Assembly (NCBI RefSeq): GCF_900451195.1
Contig: NZ_UGHR01000001.1
Location: forward strand, 1,426,001-1,490,000
Length of the DNA stretch: 64,000 nt
Direction: 5' to 3'
Source: Iodobacter fluviatilis
GTDB taxonomy: Bacteria; Pseudomonadota; Gammaproteobacteria; Burkholderiales; Chitinibacteraceae
In this document: positions 26,264 through 34,047 of the stretch, in pieces
How the letters are laid out: every line of letters starts with the position of its first letter
Position numbering within the stretch: the first letter of the stretch is position 1
Program-made: the position numbers and the translations under genes
Notes under the pieces: model-generated
Seen by the model: only the letters and a program-made list of their open reading frames with translations
Database searches by the model: none
Told to the model about the DNA's origin: nothing

Positions 26264-26970
26264 TCTTGCTGAGTACAGGCAGCAATAATCCTGAAGCATG
26301 GTTTAATACAATCAGTATTGATGGCAGTGTGTATACGCCGCTGCAACTGGCCTTTTTTGCCATAGGCTGCCTGCTTTGGGTGGTGGCTTATGTGCTGATT
26401 TTATTGCAAGCCAAACGCCATCAATGCGTTGAAATGGCCGTGATTGCCGCAGCAAGTAATCTGGCATGGGAATTTGTATGGGGCGTATTGCTGCGCACCG
26501 ATATGGGCGTATTTTTAGTCTGGACTTACCGGGCTTGGCTGTTTTTTGACCTGTTTATTTTTTGGCAAGTATTAAAACTAGGCACAGGCCAATTTACCAC
26601 TCCGTTATTTAAACGCTATTACCAGCCTATTGTGTGGGCTGGCGTGGTTTTCTTTGTTTTATTGTATTGGACTATGGCGCTATCTGGTATTGAAACCCCA
26701 ATCGGCGCACGCTCTGCCTATATCTGCCAGTTTATTATCAGCCTGCTCTGCTTTATTTTATTAGTACAACAACCCTCCACCATTGGCTATGCATGGGCGA
26801 TAGCTTGGACGCGTACTTTGGGCACGGGCTTAGTTTCAATATTTATGTATCTGCACTATCCCCACGATTACTTTATCTTAACCCTAGCTGTAGCCTCGAC
26901 TTTATTGGATTTGGGGTATTGTGGGTATGTGTTGAGGTTGAGGAAAAGATCTAGTTTTGAATCGATGTAA
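26260..26970 (+). CDS. Seven-TM protein, possible membrane terpene-cyclase-like
   Basis: 236 residues from the ATG at 26260, which overlaps the upstream stop (ATGA) and has GAGGAG before it. About seven hydrophobic helices. TM2-3 contains SNLAWEFVWGVL, matching the N-x-x-W-E pattern of Pyr4/PaxB-type integral membrane terpene cyclases, and the last helix contains LLDLGYCGY with an Asp. Size and topology also match that family. The assignment is a resemblance by eye; other 7-TM families are possible. Confidence 0.45.
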   Translation: MILLSTGSNNPEAWFNTISIDGSVYTPLQLAFFAIGCLLWVVAYVLILLQAKRHQCVEMAVIAAASNLAWEFVWGVLLRTDMGVFLVWTYRAWLFFDLFIFWQVLKLGTGQFTTPLFKRYYQPIVWAGVVFFVLLYWTMALSGIETPIGARSAYICQFIISLLCFILLVQQPSTIGYAWAIAWTRTLGTGLVSIFMYLHYPHDYFILTLAVASTLLDLGYCGYVLRLRKRSSFESM

Positions 26971-27089
26971 TCAAATAGATTTTTTTTATGTTTTTATAAT
27001 TTTTTTATAAAATAAATGATATTCAATGATTCATAAAAGAAAATATAAAAATAAAGTAAGACTCGAATGGTTTAATTATTGAGAGAACA

Positions 27090-27587
27090 ATGCGTGCAAT
27101 ACTAATAACATCCATATTGCTGTCTGCTTGCGCAGTGCCACACCAGGATTCACCATTAATTCCTCCTCATGAGTTTACTAAGCCGGGTGAGCCAGTCGCT
27201 AAGCTAACCTTCTTGGATGCTGGGCGAGAAAAAGTACACTATATGTTCGGTATTTACGAGAATGCTAAAGATTGCAGCAAGGTGCATTTTGTCAATACAA
27301 AAATATCGAGGACTGTTAGCGTTCCAATAGCTAAGCCGCTTGCTTTATTTGTTGGTTATTCTTTCGACGGTGGAGGAAAGGTTAATTATTGCTATAAAGC
27401 TGCAACTTTTTTTCCGGATGAATCAGAATACAAAATTCGATTAGTTATTCAGCCTTTAACGGGGAATTGCAATTTGACGATCAGCAAGCAAGACGCAAAA
27501 GGCGTTATTGATAATGAAAAATACATTGATCGGCAATGGAGGCAACCTTTCTTTGATGGATGGTGCAAAGATACATTGCCTGAATGA
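27090..27587 (+). CDS. Lipoprotein of unknown function
   Basis: 165 residues with a lipoprotein signal (MRAILITSILLSACA, lipobox LSAC, Cys14). The mature part is beta-rich with four further Cys. No family recognised. Its codon use is more AT-rich than neighbours and it is preceded by a very AT-rich stretch (26970-27080). A perfect hairpin follows at 27678. Confidence 0.65.
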   Translation: MRAILITSILLSACAVPHQDSPLIPPHEFTKPGEPVAKLTFLDAGREKVHYMFGIYENAKDCSKVHFVNTKISRTVSVPIAKPLALFVGYSFDGGGKVNYCYKAATFFPDESEYKIRLVIQPLTGNCNLTISKQDAKGVIDNEKYIDRQWRQPFFDGWCKDTLPE

Positions 27588-27677
27588 GTTTTTTTGTTGC
27601 AGGGAATTGGGTTGCTAGGTAACTAGGGTTAAAGTCTTATCCGCTAAATGCCTCACTATTTCCTTTGATAGCCATAA

Positions 27678-27706
27678 AGCGTGGGTTGGTTTTATCAACC
27701 CACGCT
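27678..27706. terminator. Hairpin with 11-bp perfect stem
   Basis: AGCGTGGGTTG (27678-27688) and CAACCCACGCT (27696-27706) form a perfect stem between two convergent genes. No long T tract follows on either strand, so termination is likely but not certain. Confidence 0.5.
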
Positions 27707-27800
27707 GATTGCCCGCTGTGATATCAAAGTCAGAGAGGGGTTGCGCCTTTGGCTAACCCGCCTTACATCGCTATGATCGACGCCTGTACGTGAATGATGC

Positions 27801-29702
27801 CTAGCCTTTCCCCGCCAGCGCTCTAGCAATCTTATTTCTTGGTACCGTGGTACGTGGCACTTTTCCGCTGAACCATACCCGCACATCATCATCCAGACCA
27901 ATGCCGTGCATATAGTTGTACAGCGCTTTATTCAGGGCCACGCCAAGGGTGTCGTGGTCTACGCCGGTGGGGTCGATAAATCCCACATCATTTTTGGCGA
28001 AGGTGACTTCGGGTAGCGGCAGCAGCTCGATGCCGTATTCTTCTGGATGCTGGCCTACTGGCGAATGCACGGTGCAGGCAAAGCGGTGGAAAAAGCCCGA
28101 TTGAATACAGCCTTCGGCAAAGAGCTGGCGTACGTATTCCAGCGCATCCACCGTATCTTGCACGGTTTGGGTGGGAAAGCCATACATCAAGTAAGCGTGG
28201 ACCAGAATACCTGCGTCGGTAAAGGCTCGCGTCACTCGGGCAACTTGATCGATGGATACGCCTTTTTTCATCAAGGTGAGTAGGCGATCAGAGGCCACTT
28301 CCAGCCCGCCAGAGATGGCAATACAGCCACTATCGGCCAGCGATTGGCACAGCTCGGGGCTGAAAGATTTTTCAAAGCGGATATTGCCCCACCAAGAAAT
28401 CGCCAGATTGCGCTTTTGTAATTCTGCCGCCAGTGTTTTTAGTGCTTTGGGCGGGGCGGCTTCGTCAACAAAGTGAAAGCCGGTTTGGCCTGTTTCGGCA
28501 ATAATTTCTTCGATGCGATCAACGAGAGTGGCGGCCGATGCGCCATCATAGCGCGAGATATAATCGAGGCTCACGTCGCAAAAGCTGCATTTTTTCCAGT
28601 AGCAACCGTGCGCCACGGTTAGCTTATTCCAGCGCCCATCTGACCACAGCCGGTGCATGGGGTTGAGCATATCTAAGAGCGATAGGTAGCGATCAATCGG
28701 CAAGCCATCCCAAGTTGGGGTGCCAACTTCGGCAAAGGCGATATCTGGCTCTACAAAGTTAATATATTTGACCTCTCCATCATTCCTGACAAAGGTGCGC
28801 ACTAAGCGTTGTTGGCTGCGCTTGCCATAAAGATGATCGAGCAGGGCCAGCAGCGGGCGCTCGCCGTCGTCCAGCGTTACAAAGTCAAAATAATCAAATA
28901 CACGCGGGTCCGACATCTCGCGTAGCTCGGTATTTACAAAGCCGCCGCCCAGCGCCAGCACGATTTCAGGGTGATGCTGCTTAATCGCCTGAGCAATCCT
29001 AAAGGCTGCGTACACTGCGCCGGGAAAGGGCACAGACACTAAGACGATGGTGGGGGCGTGCTTTTTAACCGATGCCAGCGTCAGCTCCAGCAGCGTGCTA
29101 TCCACCAGATTGAGTGGCTCGCCCAAGGCTTTCGCCAGCGGATCAAAGCTAGGCTGGCTGGAGGCTAGGGACTCGGCGTAGCGCACAAATTCAAAACGCG
29201 GGTCGACCGCATCCCGGAGTACATCTGAAATATCGTTCAGATACAGCGTAGCCAAATGCCGCGCCCGGTCTTGCATACCCAGCGCACCAAAAGCCCAAGC
29301 CAGCGGATCGCCACCTTCATCGTCCACATACACATCCAAGGATTCAAAGCGCGAGCCTTCCGGCAAAAACTGGCGCGAGCAAATCCGGTGGCCCACGGTG
29401 GAATCCCTGCCTTGCAAAAAGGCAATGGCCGGGCCGATGGTAGCAAGGTAAAGATCAAACTGATCAACAAAGGCCTGCACCTGAAAACTGCGCTGGCGAG
29501 CTGGCAAGGCATCGATACAGGCTTTGACTTCTAGCAGCCCCGCTTTAGAAAACAATCTAAGCACCAGCGCCAGCGCCAAATCCTCCTGCACGGCATCCAC
29601 ATCACGTGAGCGCAAAAAACCCGTGATATAGGCGGTAGAAGGGTAGGGGGTGTTGAGCTGCGTCATCGGAGGGATAACAGACAGCACGCGGGGCGTAGAC
29701 AT
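27801..29702 (-). CDS. B12-binding-domain radical SAM protein
   Basis: 633 residues from the ATG at 29702; an in-frame GTG at 29744 has no Shine-Dalgarno. The N-terminal half (about 200-300) is a cobalamin-binding-like Rossmann domain (TIVLVSVPF, LALGGGFVN, FVTLDDGERPLLALL). The radical SAM core starts with AHGCYWKKCSFCD: the cluster Cys are 367, 372 and 375, i.e. C-x4-C-x2-C rather than the usual C-x3-C-x2-C. It continues with GFHFVDEAAPP and SGGLEVASDRLL. The substrate is unknown; it stands alone with no peptide precursor seen nearby. Confidence 0.85.
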   Translation of the reverse strand: MSTPRVLSVIPPMTQLNTPYPSTAYITGFLRSRDVDAVQEDLALALVLRLFSKAGLLEVKACIDALPARQRSFQVQAFVDQFDLYLATIGPAIAFLQGRDSTVGHRICSRQFLPEGSRFESLDVYVDDEGGDPLAWAFGALGMQDRARHLATLYLNDISDVLRDAVDPRFEFVRYAESLASSQPSFDPLAKALGEPLNLVDSTLLELTLASVKKHAPTIVLVSVPFPGAVYAAFRIAQAIKQHHPEIVLALGGGFVNTELREMSDPRVFDYFDFVTLDDGERPLLALLDHLYGKRSQQRLVRTFVRNDGEVKYINFVEPDIAFAEVGTPTWDGLPIDRYLSLLDMLNPMHRLWSDGRWNKLTVAHGCYWKKCSFCDVSLDYISRYDGASAATLVDRIEEIIAETGQTGFHFVDEAAPPKALKTLAAELQKRNLAISWWGNIRFEKSFSPELCQSLADSGCIAISGGLEVASDRLLTLMKKGVSIDQVARVTRAFTDAGILVHAYLMYGFPTQTVQDTVDALEYVRQLFAEGCIQSGFFHRFACTVHSPVGQHPEEYGIELLPLPEVTFAKNDVGFIDPTGVDHDTLGVALNKALYNYMHGIGLDDDVRVWFSGKVPRTTVPRNKIARALAGKG

Positions 29703-30080
29703 AGCAAAATCCAAGAAAATACGCAGCAGGGCAGAGCCTGCCACTAAACGCGCATTGTAACTCAGAGCTGCTGTGTTGGCTTGTGGGGGCGAAGCTCAAG
29801 GTTTATCGCGATGGAGACTAGCAATTGCGCTTAGGTCTGCTTACTCTTGCTAGGGATAAATCAGCGGATTTTAGCTAAGAATTAAACTTGTATGGCGGAA
29901 GCGCTTTTATTCGCGAACCTGACCAAATTGATAAGGATGGAGTAGGAAGCGCCGCTTATCGGGTGTAGTATGACGGCATAAAATACCTCAGGCTGCGCCT
30001 AGCAAGGTATTCCTTAGGGGCGGGGTTTTTTGTGCACCTCGGATGGCGGTTTTTCTGTCATTTTAGGGGATCTACATATT
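29703..30080. other. Region between radical SAM gene and cassette array
   Basis: 378 bp with no supported gene. It includes the radical SAM promoter region and a nested hairpin at 29982-30011 (AATACCT/AGGTATT with inner AGGC/GCCT) followed by a T run at 30026-30031. The first cassette core site lies at 30081. No integron integrase or recognised attI is present. Confidence 0.5.
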
Positions 30081-30087
30081 GTTAGGC
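30081..30087 (+). other. Integron core site GTTAGGC (left end of first cassette)
   Basis: GTTAGGC fits the GTTRRRY core. The first cassette reading frame starts 15 bp further on with its own Shine-Dalgarno, as in typical gene cassettes. The upstream half of this site is not recognisable. Confidence 0.5.
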
Positions 30088-30101
30088 ATTTGGAGGCGGC
30101 G

Positions 30102-30719
30102 GTGAAATTTGAAGCTGGCGATGACGTAGATAACGATCACTGTACTGTGTTAACTCATGAGTTCATGAGGTGCGATGATGCTTTCAAAGAGTTTTGTAAG
30201 CATGCCGAACAGATGATAATGCATGGGCAAACACGAGAGCTTTCCTACAAAACCTACAATGCCTATGCAAGCTTCATACATCATTTGTACGAGTTTCTCA
30301 TGGGGTGCCATGCTCGCGATGCCAAGAATACAGACATTACAAACAAAAAGGGCGATCAACGAATAAGGATAATTGAAGGCTATGTAATGCATCATGCTCA
30401 GCGAATTATGGATAAGTACCGAGATGCCATAATAAATGGAACGGCTCCATCTTGGGTAAATCACATTAGCTGCTACGACATTACCGTTCCTGCTGATTTC
30501 GCGAAAGATTTCAGAGAGTTCAGAAATAAGGCGATAGGTCATGTCGCCTATGAGCGGGCATCAACTCTCAGCCTTAGTGAGTTCTACCAGAAGTATCACA
30601 AGTTTCTATATTTGCTATACCGAGAGTCCATTTATTGGTGGGGTCAGCGCAGTGAAGAATTTCCCAACTTGAAAGAAATAACGGACTTTAGCGTCATGCT
30701 TGTGGAAGAAAATGCATAG
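30102..30719 (+). CDS. Cassette gene 1: protein with HEPN-like RNx4H motif
   Basis: 205 residues from the GTG at 30102, chosen because GGAGG lies 5 bp before it and because it begins just after the core site; longer frames start outside the cassette. Mostly helical. FREFRNKAIGHVAYE contains R141-N-K-A-I-G-H147, the RNx4H motif of HEPN-fold ribonucleases. Function is unproven. Possible roles are a toxin or anti-phage nuclease. The stop is 7 bp before the attC-like site. Confidence 0.7.
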   Translation: MKFEAGDDVDNDHCTVLTHEFMRCDDAFKEFCKHAEQMIMHGQTRELSYKTYNAYASFIHHLYEFLMGCHARDAKNTDITNKKGDQRIRIIEGYVMHHAQRIMDKYRDAIINGTAPSWVNHISCYDITVPADFAKDFREFRNKAIGHVAYERASTLSLSEFYQKYHKFLYLLYRESIYWWGQRSEEFPNLKEITDFSVMLVEENA

Positions 30720-30725
30720 CACTGC

Positions 30726-30799
30726 GCTCAACTTGCCCCTTTCAGTTGCGGGTCGTTGAGCGATAAAGCCGCGCAGCGCCGGTTCGCTCTACGTTAGAC
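30726..30799 (+). other. attC-like site 1
   Basis: Begins GCTCAAC (fits RYYYAAC), ends GTTAGAC (fits GTTRRRY), 74 bp, between two cassette genes. It contains an 8-bp perfect inner stem CGCTCAAC/GTTGAGCG (the outer base at 30725). The left core is not a full complement of GTTAGGC at 30081 (5 of 7). Confidence 0.65.
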
Positions 30800-30823
30800 C
30801 ATACCTTTCTCATAGGAGCCAAC

Positions 30824-31303
30824 ATGTTTGGAATGTTTCGCCGAAAGAATCTACCAGCTGAACCGATATCTTGGTTTGAAGGGGAGGACACGGAAATGCT
30901 CAGTGCAATTAGCCGTGCTCAAGAAAGTTACCCCGAGTTCATCGCGGCTCTCGAAGAGGAAAGTCGGCGCGTAGTTCCCGCCTTTGAGCAAGCGTTGGTC
31001 AAGTACTCATTCCCAGCATCGAAGCGGAACGTTAAAGTCGAACACATATTTCTCTCAGATATCGAGAAACGTGGCGACTCGGTATTTGGCATAGTGAACG
31101 GTGAACCGATTTACACCAATGTCGTGCGAGAGGGCGACCGCATAGAAATTGAACGGCCGCGAATTTCTGACTGGCTTTATGTTGTAAATGGCGTTGGTGT
31201 TGGCGGCTTCACCTTCAAAGTCATGTGGGCTAAGTTCTCAGATAAAGAAAAGGCTGGATATCGTGACCAAGCGCCGTTTCGCTGGCTAGCAGATCTGGTC
31301 TAA
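30824..31303 (+). CDS. Cassette gene 2: DUF2314-family protein
   Basis: 159 residues, ATG with AGGAG 6 bp upstream. The C-terminal half (VEHIFLSDIE, GIVNGEPIY, GDRIEIERPRISDWLYV, VGGFTFKVMW) matches DUF2314/YegJ-like proteins, whose function is unknown. The stop codon TAA lies inside the attC left core GTCTAAC, the classic arrangement of an integron gene cassette. Codon use differs from chromosomal neighbours. Confidence 0.8.
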   Translation: MFGMFRRKNLPAEPISWFEGEDTEMLSAISRAQESYPEFIAALEEESRRVVPAFEQALVKYSFPASKRNVKVEHIFLSDIEKRGDSVFGIVNGEPIYTNVVREGDRIEIERPRISDWLYVVNGVGVGGFTFKVMWAKFSDKEKAGYRDQAPFRWLADLV

Positions 31304-31393
31304 CACGGCGTTGTAGCTGTCTACCCTTAAGCGCAGCTTTGGGGTTCCCTCGTCGCTCCGCTCCTCGGCAGCGGCTGGACTTGGACGTTAGGC
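31298..31393 (+). other. attC site 2
   Basis: 96 bp from GTCTAAC (31298-31304) to GTTAGGC (31387-31393). The left core is the exact complement of GTTAGAC at 30793, the start of the same cassette, as required for a cassette's own attC. Inner palindromic arms include CCGCTCCTCGGCAGCGG. Confidence 0.85.
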
Positions 31394-31591
31394 TCCCTTG
31401 GCCAATCTTGTTTGTTAGCTGGCGCGTTGTAGTGGCAGTTTGTGTTGATATTTTTATCCTGTTTTTCAGCTTTTTGTTTACGCCGTTTATTAATACGCTT
31501 TTAATTTCTTAGTCCTGTTTTCGTGGCCCCTTTATTTAGTTTTGTGGTTTATTTCAAAAAAGGGGGTTTTATCTTTTTACAGCAGCAATAC
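31394..31591 (+). other. ORF-less integron cassette
   Basis: 198 bp between two attC sites, T-rich on the plus strand, with no frame of useful length on either strand. Its own core pair (GTTAGGC at 31387, GCCTAAC at 31592) is perfectly complementary, so it is a genuine cassette unit. It might carry a promoter or small RNA, or be a decayed gene. Confidence 0.65.
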
Positions 31592-31683
31592 GCCTAACAT
31601 AGCATTCAAGCAGACTGGCCGGAGCGTGTGGTTTTTCTATATCTAATTGCAGCGTAGGCCCGCTGCTGTGTTTAACGTTGGCT
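31592..31683 (+). other. attC site 3
   Basis: 92 bp from GCCTAAC (31592-31598) to GTTGGCT (31677-31683). The left core exactly complements GTTAGGC at 31387. The right core departs from GTTRRRY at one position. Confidence 0.8.
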
Positions 31684-31706
31684 TAATTCATCGTGCAGGA
31701 GAAGAA

Positions 31707-32492
31707 ATGCAAATAAGGTATTTTCATGTTGATTCTTTTACTAATGAGATATTTCACGGTAATCCAGCGGGCGTTTGTATTTTGCCAAAATGGCTGCCAG
31801 ATAAGATCATGTGCCAAATTGCTAGGGAAAATGCGCTGCCAGAAACTGCATTTGTCGTAAAAGAGAATGAAACCTATCATATTAAATGGTTTACGCCAGA
31901 TATAGAAATGGATCTCTGCGGTCACGCAACACTTGCGGCAGCATTTGTTGTAAACAAATTTATTGATTCTATCAATACCATTATTTTTCAATCAATCAGT
32001 GGTGAATTGAAAGCAGTCATCGATAATGACTTGATTTCATTGTCTTTCCCGAAAAGAACCCCAATCGCTGCATCAGCACCAGACATCTTGCTAAAGTCCG
32101 TTAATATAAAACCAGCAGAGATATACAAATCACGTGATTATATCTTTATTTATGATAGTGAAAAACAAATAAGGGATATAAAGGTTGATTTAGACGTATT
32201 CAATCAAATTAATCTTGATCCAGGTGGTTTATGTGTGACAGCAAAGGGTGATAACTCAGACTTTGTATCAAGATACTTTACGCCACAATCAACAATTCTT
32301 GAAGACCCAGTGACTGGATCCTCGCACTGTTCATTAATTCCGCTTTGGAGCAATAAAATGGGTAAGAATGAATTAATTGCGATGCAGCTATCAGAGCGTG
32401 GTGGAAAATTGATATGCAAGAAAGAAGCGGATCATGTGGTTATTGCAGGAAATGCCGTGATATATAAGGAGGGAGTAATAAATTTAAGCTGA
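31707..32492 (+). CDS. Cassette gene 3: PhzF-family isomerase-like protein
   Basis: 261 residues from the ATG at 31707 (AGGAG 8 bp upstream); the longer frame would run through the attC site. PhzF signature: YFHVDSFTNEIFHGNPAGVC at the N-terminus, the catalytic-Glu region ARENALPETAFV (about 40-52), WFTPDIEMDLCGHATLAAA, and EDPVTGSSHC near the C-terminus. Family members are epimerase/isomerases such as phenazine-pathway PhzF. No phenazine genes are nearby. The stop overlaps the next attC-like site. Confidence 0.9.
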   Translation: MQIRYFHVDSFTNEIFHGNPAGVCILPKWLPDKIMCQIARENALPETAFVVKENETYHIKWFTPDIEMDLCGHATLAAAFVVNKFIDSINTIIFQSISGELKAVIDNDLISLSFPKRTPIAASAPDILLKSVNIKPAEIYKSRDYIFIYDSEKQIRDIKVDLDVFNQINLDPGGLCVTAKGDNSDFVSRYFTPQSTILEDPVTGSSHCSLIPLWSNKMGKNELIAMQLSERGGKLICKKEADHVVIAGNAVIYKEGVINLS

Positions 32493-32549
32493 CATATAAA
32501 TCAAGCTGATTATTTCGTGTCGAAATTACAGCTTATCTAAGCGTTAGGC
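32487..32549 (+). other. attC-like site 4
   Basis: 63 bp from AGCTGAC to GTTAGGC (32543-32549). Inner arms AAGCTGATTATTTCG and CGAAATTACAGCTT are nearly perfectly complementary. The left core matches the expected AGCCAAC at 5 of 7 bases. Confidence 0.65.
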
Positions 32550-32639
32550 TTTTCATAATCTGTAAAATTTGTGGCCGTAAATTAAATGCCAATAATGATC
32601 CACTCTCTATTGATTGCGGCAATGATTGCTGAAACCATA

Positions 32640-32735
32640 GGGTCAGGTCTTACATTTGACATAAAGCAATTATATTGAGCCAGTCTTGCAAACTATGGTA
32701 AATTTTATTTCATGCTAAATGTAAGACCTGATCCC
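32640..32735. mobile_element. REP/MITE-like element, 96 bp
   Basis: GGGTCAGGTCTTACATTT (32640-32657) and AAATGTAAGACCTGATCCC (32717-32735) are inverted repeats with a single-base indel. The ends resemble sequences often bordering REP-associated (Y1/RAYT) transposases. It encodes no protein. Confidence 0.75.
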
Positions 32736-32738
32736 ATT

Positions 32739-32786
32739 GCTCTTCGTCAAGGGGACATCCACCTGCGGCCGCCCCTTGCGTTGAAC
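32739..32786 (+). other. Partial attC-like site 5
   Basis: CAAGGGG and CCCCTTG form a palindrome around a 15-bp spacer and are followed by the core GTTGAAC (32780-32786, fits GTTRRRY). The left core is not recognisable and may have been lost when the mini-element inserted. Confidence 0.5.
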
Positions 32787-32814
32787 GTAAGATTTTACAA
32801 GTCTAGGATTACTT

Positions 32815-33396
32815 ATGCCCCACATTGCGCAAAACACGGCATTACCGAAAGTCAAGATTGCGACCCGTCTTGCCATGGCGAATCGAGACTTGCTAGAAGC
32901 CGCTGGTTTTCTGGACGCACTTGAAAAATTGCCAGTCAGTCTTGGAGATAAAGCAGCTGATGCAGCTTTACGGCAATCCCTGCTTTCTTCTGCTGTTGTC
33001 TCGTATTGCAGGCCATTCGGCGCCAACAATGGCGCCGGCATCGCAACAAATCAGATAAGTATTGACTTATTCCCTAGCGTTGACAAAACATTGCACACAA
33101 AGCTGATGAGCTTAAGAAACAAGGCTATTGCTCACTCGGATGCCGACATTGTTCCCGTTCAACTCTTGGACCACGACAAAATCGGATGGCTGCTTGTCGC
33201 AGAACTTCCATTTGAGTTGGCGAAAGAAGTGTCTGCGACTCGACTCAATTCGCATATATCAACCATACTTGGTCAGCTTCAGGAGAAGCTGCATGTTCTT
33301 TCAGATGAACTCAGGAAAGTCCCTGGAGCATTAGGCCAGAAAGTGGCAATTACGTTTGGGGATCTGGGGAACGACGAGACGGGCCAGAAAGAGTGA
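32815..33396 (+). CDS. Cassette gene 4: second protein with HEPN-like RNx4H motif
   Basis: 193 residues, helical, starting 28 bp after a cassette core site. The sequence LMSLRNKAIAHSDAD holds R101-N-K-A-I-A-H107, the RNx4H motif, in the LRxKxxAHxD context seen in AbiU2-type HEPN proteins. N-terminal part is Ala/Leu-rich. Possible roles include an RNase toxin or phage-defence factor; no antitoxin partner is seen. No attC could be recognised after it. Confidence 0.65.
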   Translation: MPHIAQNTALPKVKIATRLAMANRDLLEAAGFLDALEKLPVSLGDKAADAALRQSLLSSAVVSYCRPFGANNGAGIATNQISIDLFPSVDKTLHTKLMSLRNKAIAHSDADIVPVQLLDHDKIGWLLVAELPFELAKEVSATRLNSHISTILGQLQEKLHVLSDELRKVPGALGQKVAITFGDLGNDETGQKE

Positions 33397-33471
33397 AATC
33401 TACCCCGCTATTCTGGCGAACCACCTGCGCCGTCCGCTGAATTCCCACTTTAAGCATCAGAATCTCTCTCC

Positions 33472-33945
33472 ATGCTGCCCAAACTATTTACTCTTCTGTT
33501 GGTGCTGATCTCTATGACGACTCAAGCTGGGAATTTTTTCCCACCTGACTACAAAGTATTTCCATTCAAAGAGGGTGATCTCCTTGTAAGTCGGAGAGGT
33601 GATGGCAAATTTGCCGTCAACAAAATTCTCAAGATTGATCGCATCTCCCTCAATAGGGGAGCGTTCATCAATATTCAAGGTCGCCCGTTCGTGGCAAGCG
33701 AAGATGATTACTTATTGGTCGTTAGTGCCTCATACGGCGACAACGAATTCAAGACCTTCGAAGAAGCAAGTGCGGCGGCGAAAACGGGAAAGTGGACTGT
33801 CAAAGTGGCACATACACCCAATCGTGCTCCCGGTGCGGCTACTGGGCAAACATGGGTTGGATACGCTCCCGTGACTGCGGAAGAATTGACCGGTTATAAA
33901 ATCTGGCGACAGGCTTTCGATAATGGAGACGCGGGAGTCTTCTAA
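33472..33945 (+). CDS. Secreted protein of unknown function
   Basis: 157 residues with a signal peptide (MLPKLFTLLLVLISMTTQAG, cleavage near 19). The mature part is beta-rich with a Trp-containing C-terminus (GQTWVGYAPVTAEELTGYKI). No family recognised. It follows the cassette array by 75 bp but no attC is evident around it, so membership in the array is uncertain. Confidence 0.6.
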   Translation: MLPKLFTLLLVLISMTTQAGNFFPPDYKVFPFKEGDLLVSRRGDGKFAVNKILKIDRISLNRGAFINIQGRPFVASEDDYLLVVSASYGDNEFKTFEEASAAAKTGKWTVKVAHTPNRAPGAATGQTWVGYAPVTAEELTGYKIWRQAFDNGDAGVF

Positions 33946-34047
33946 GACCCCCTACAGTTTGTAGCGAGATATTGCTTGAAGCTGCTGTGCCGTATCCTTT
34001 AAAGTGGTCCTTTGCTGCTTTTCTGGCTACTTTCTTTGGTTTTTTCT

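Larger units (their letters stand above)
32550..32814 (+). other. Gene-less cassette interrupted by a mini-element
   Basis: After the core at 32543 there is no credible gene; the segment carries a 96-bp palindromic mini-element (32640-32735) and then a partial attC-like site ending GTTGAAC at 32786. It is probably a cassette damaged by insertion. Confidence 0.5.

Noticed and set aside
30754..30760. GTTGAGC as an alternative right core of attC site 1
   Set aside because: It would give a 35-bp site, shorter than known attC sites; the GTTAGAC at 30793 pairs with the next cassette's own core instead.
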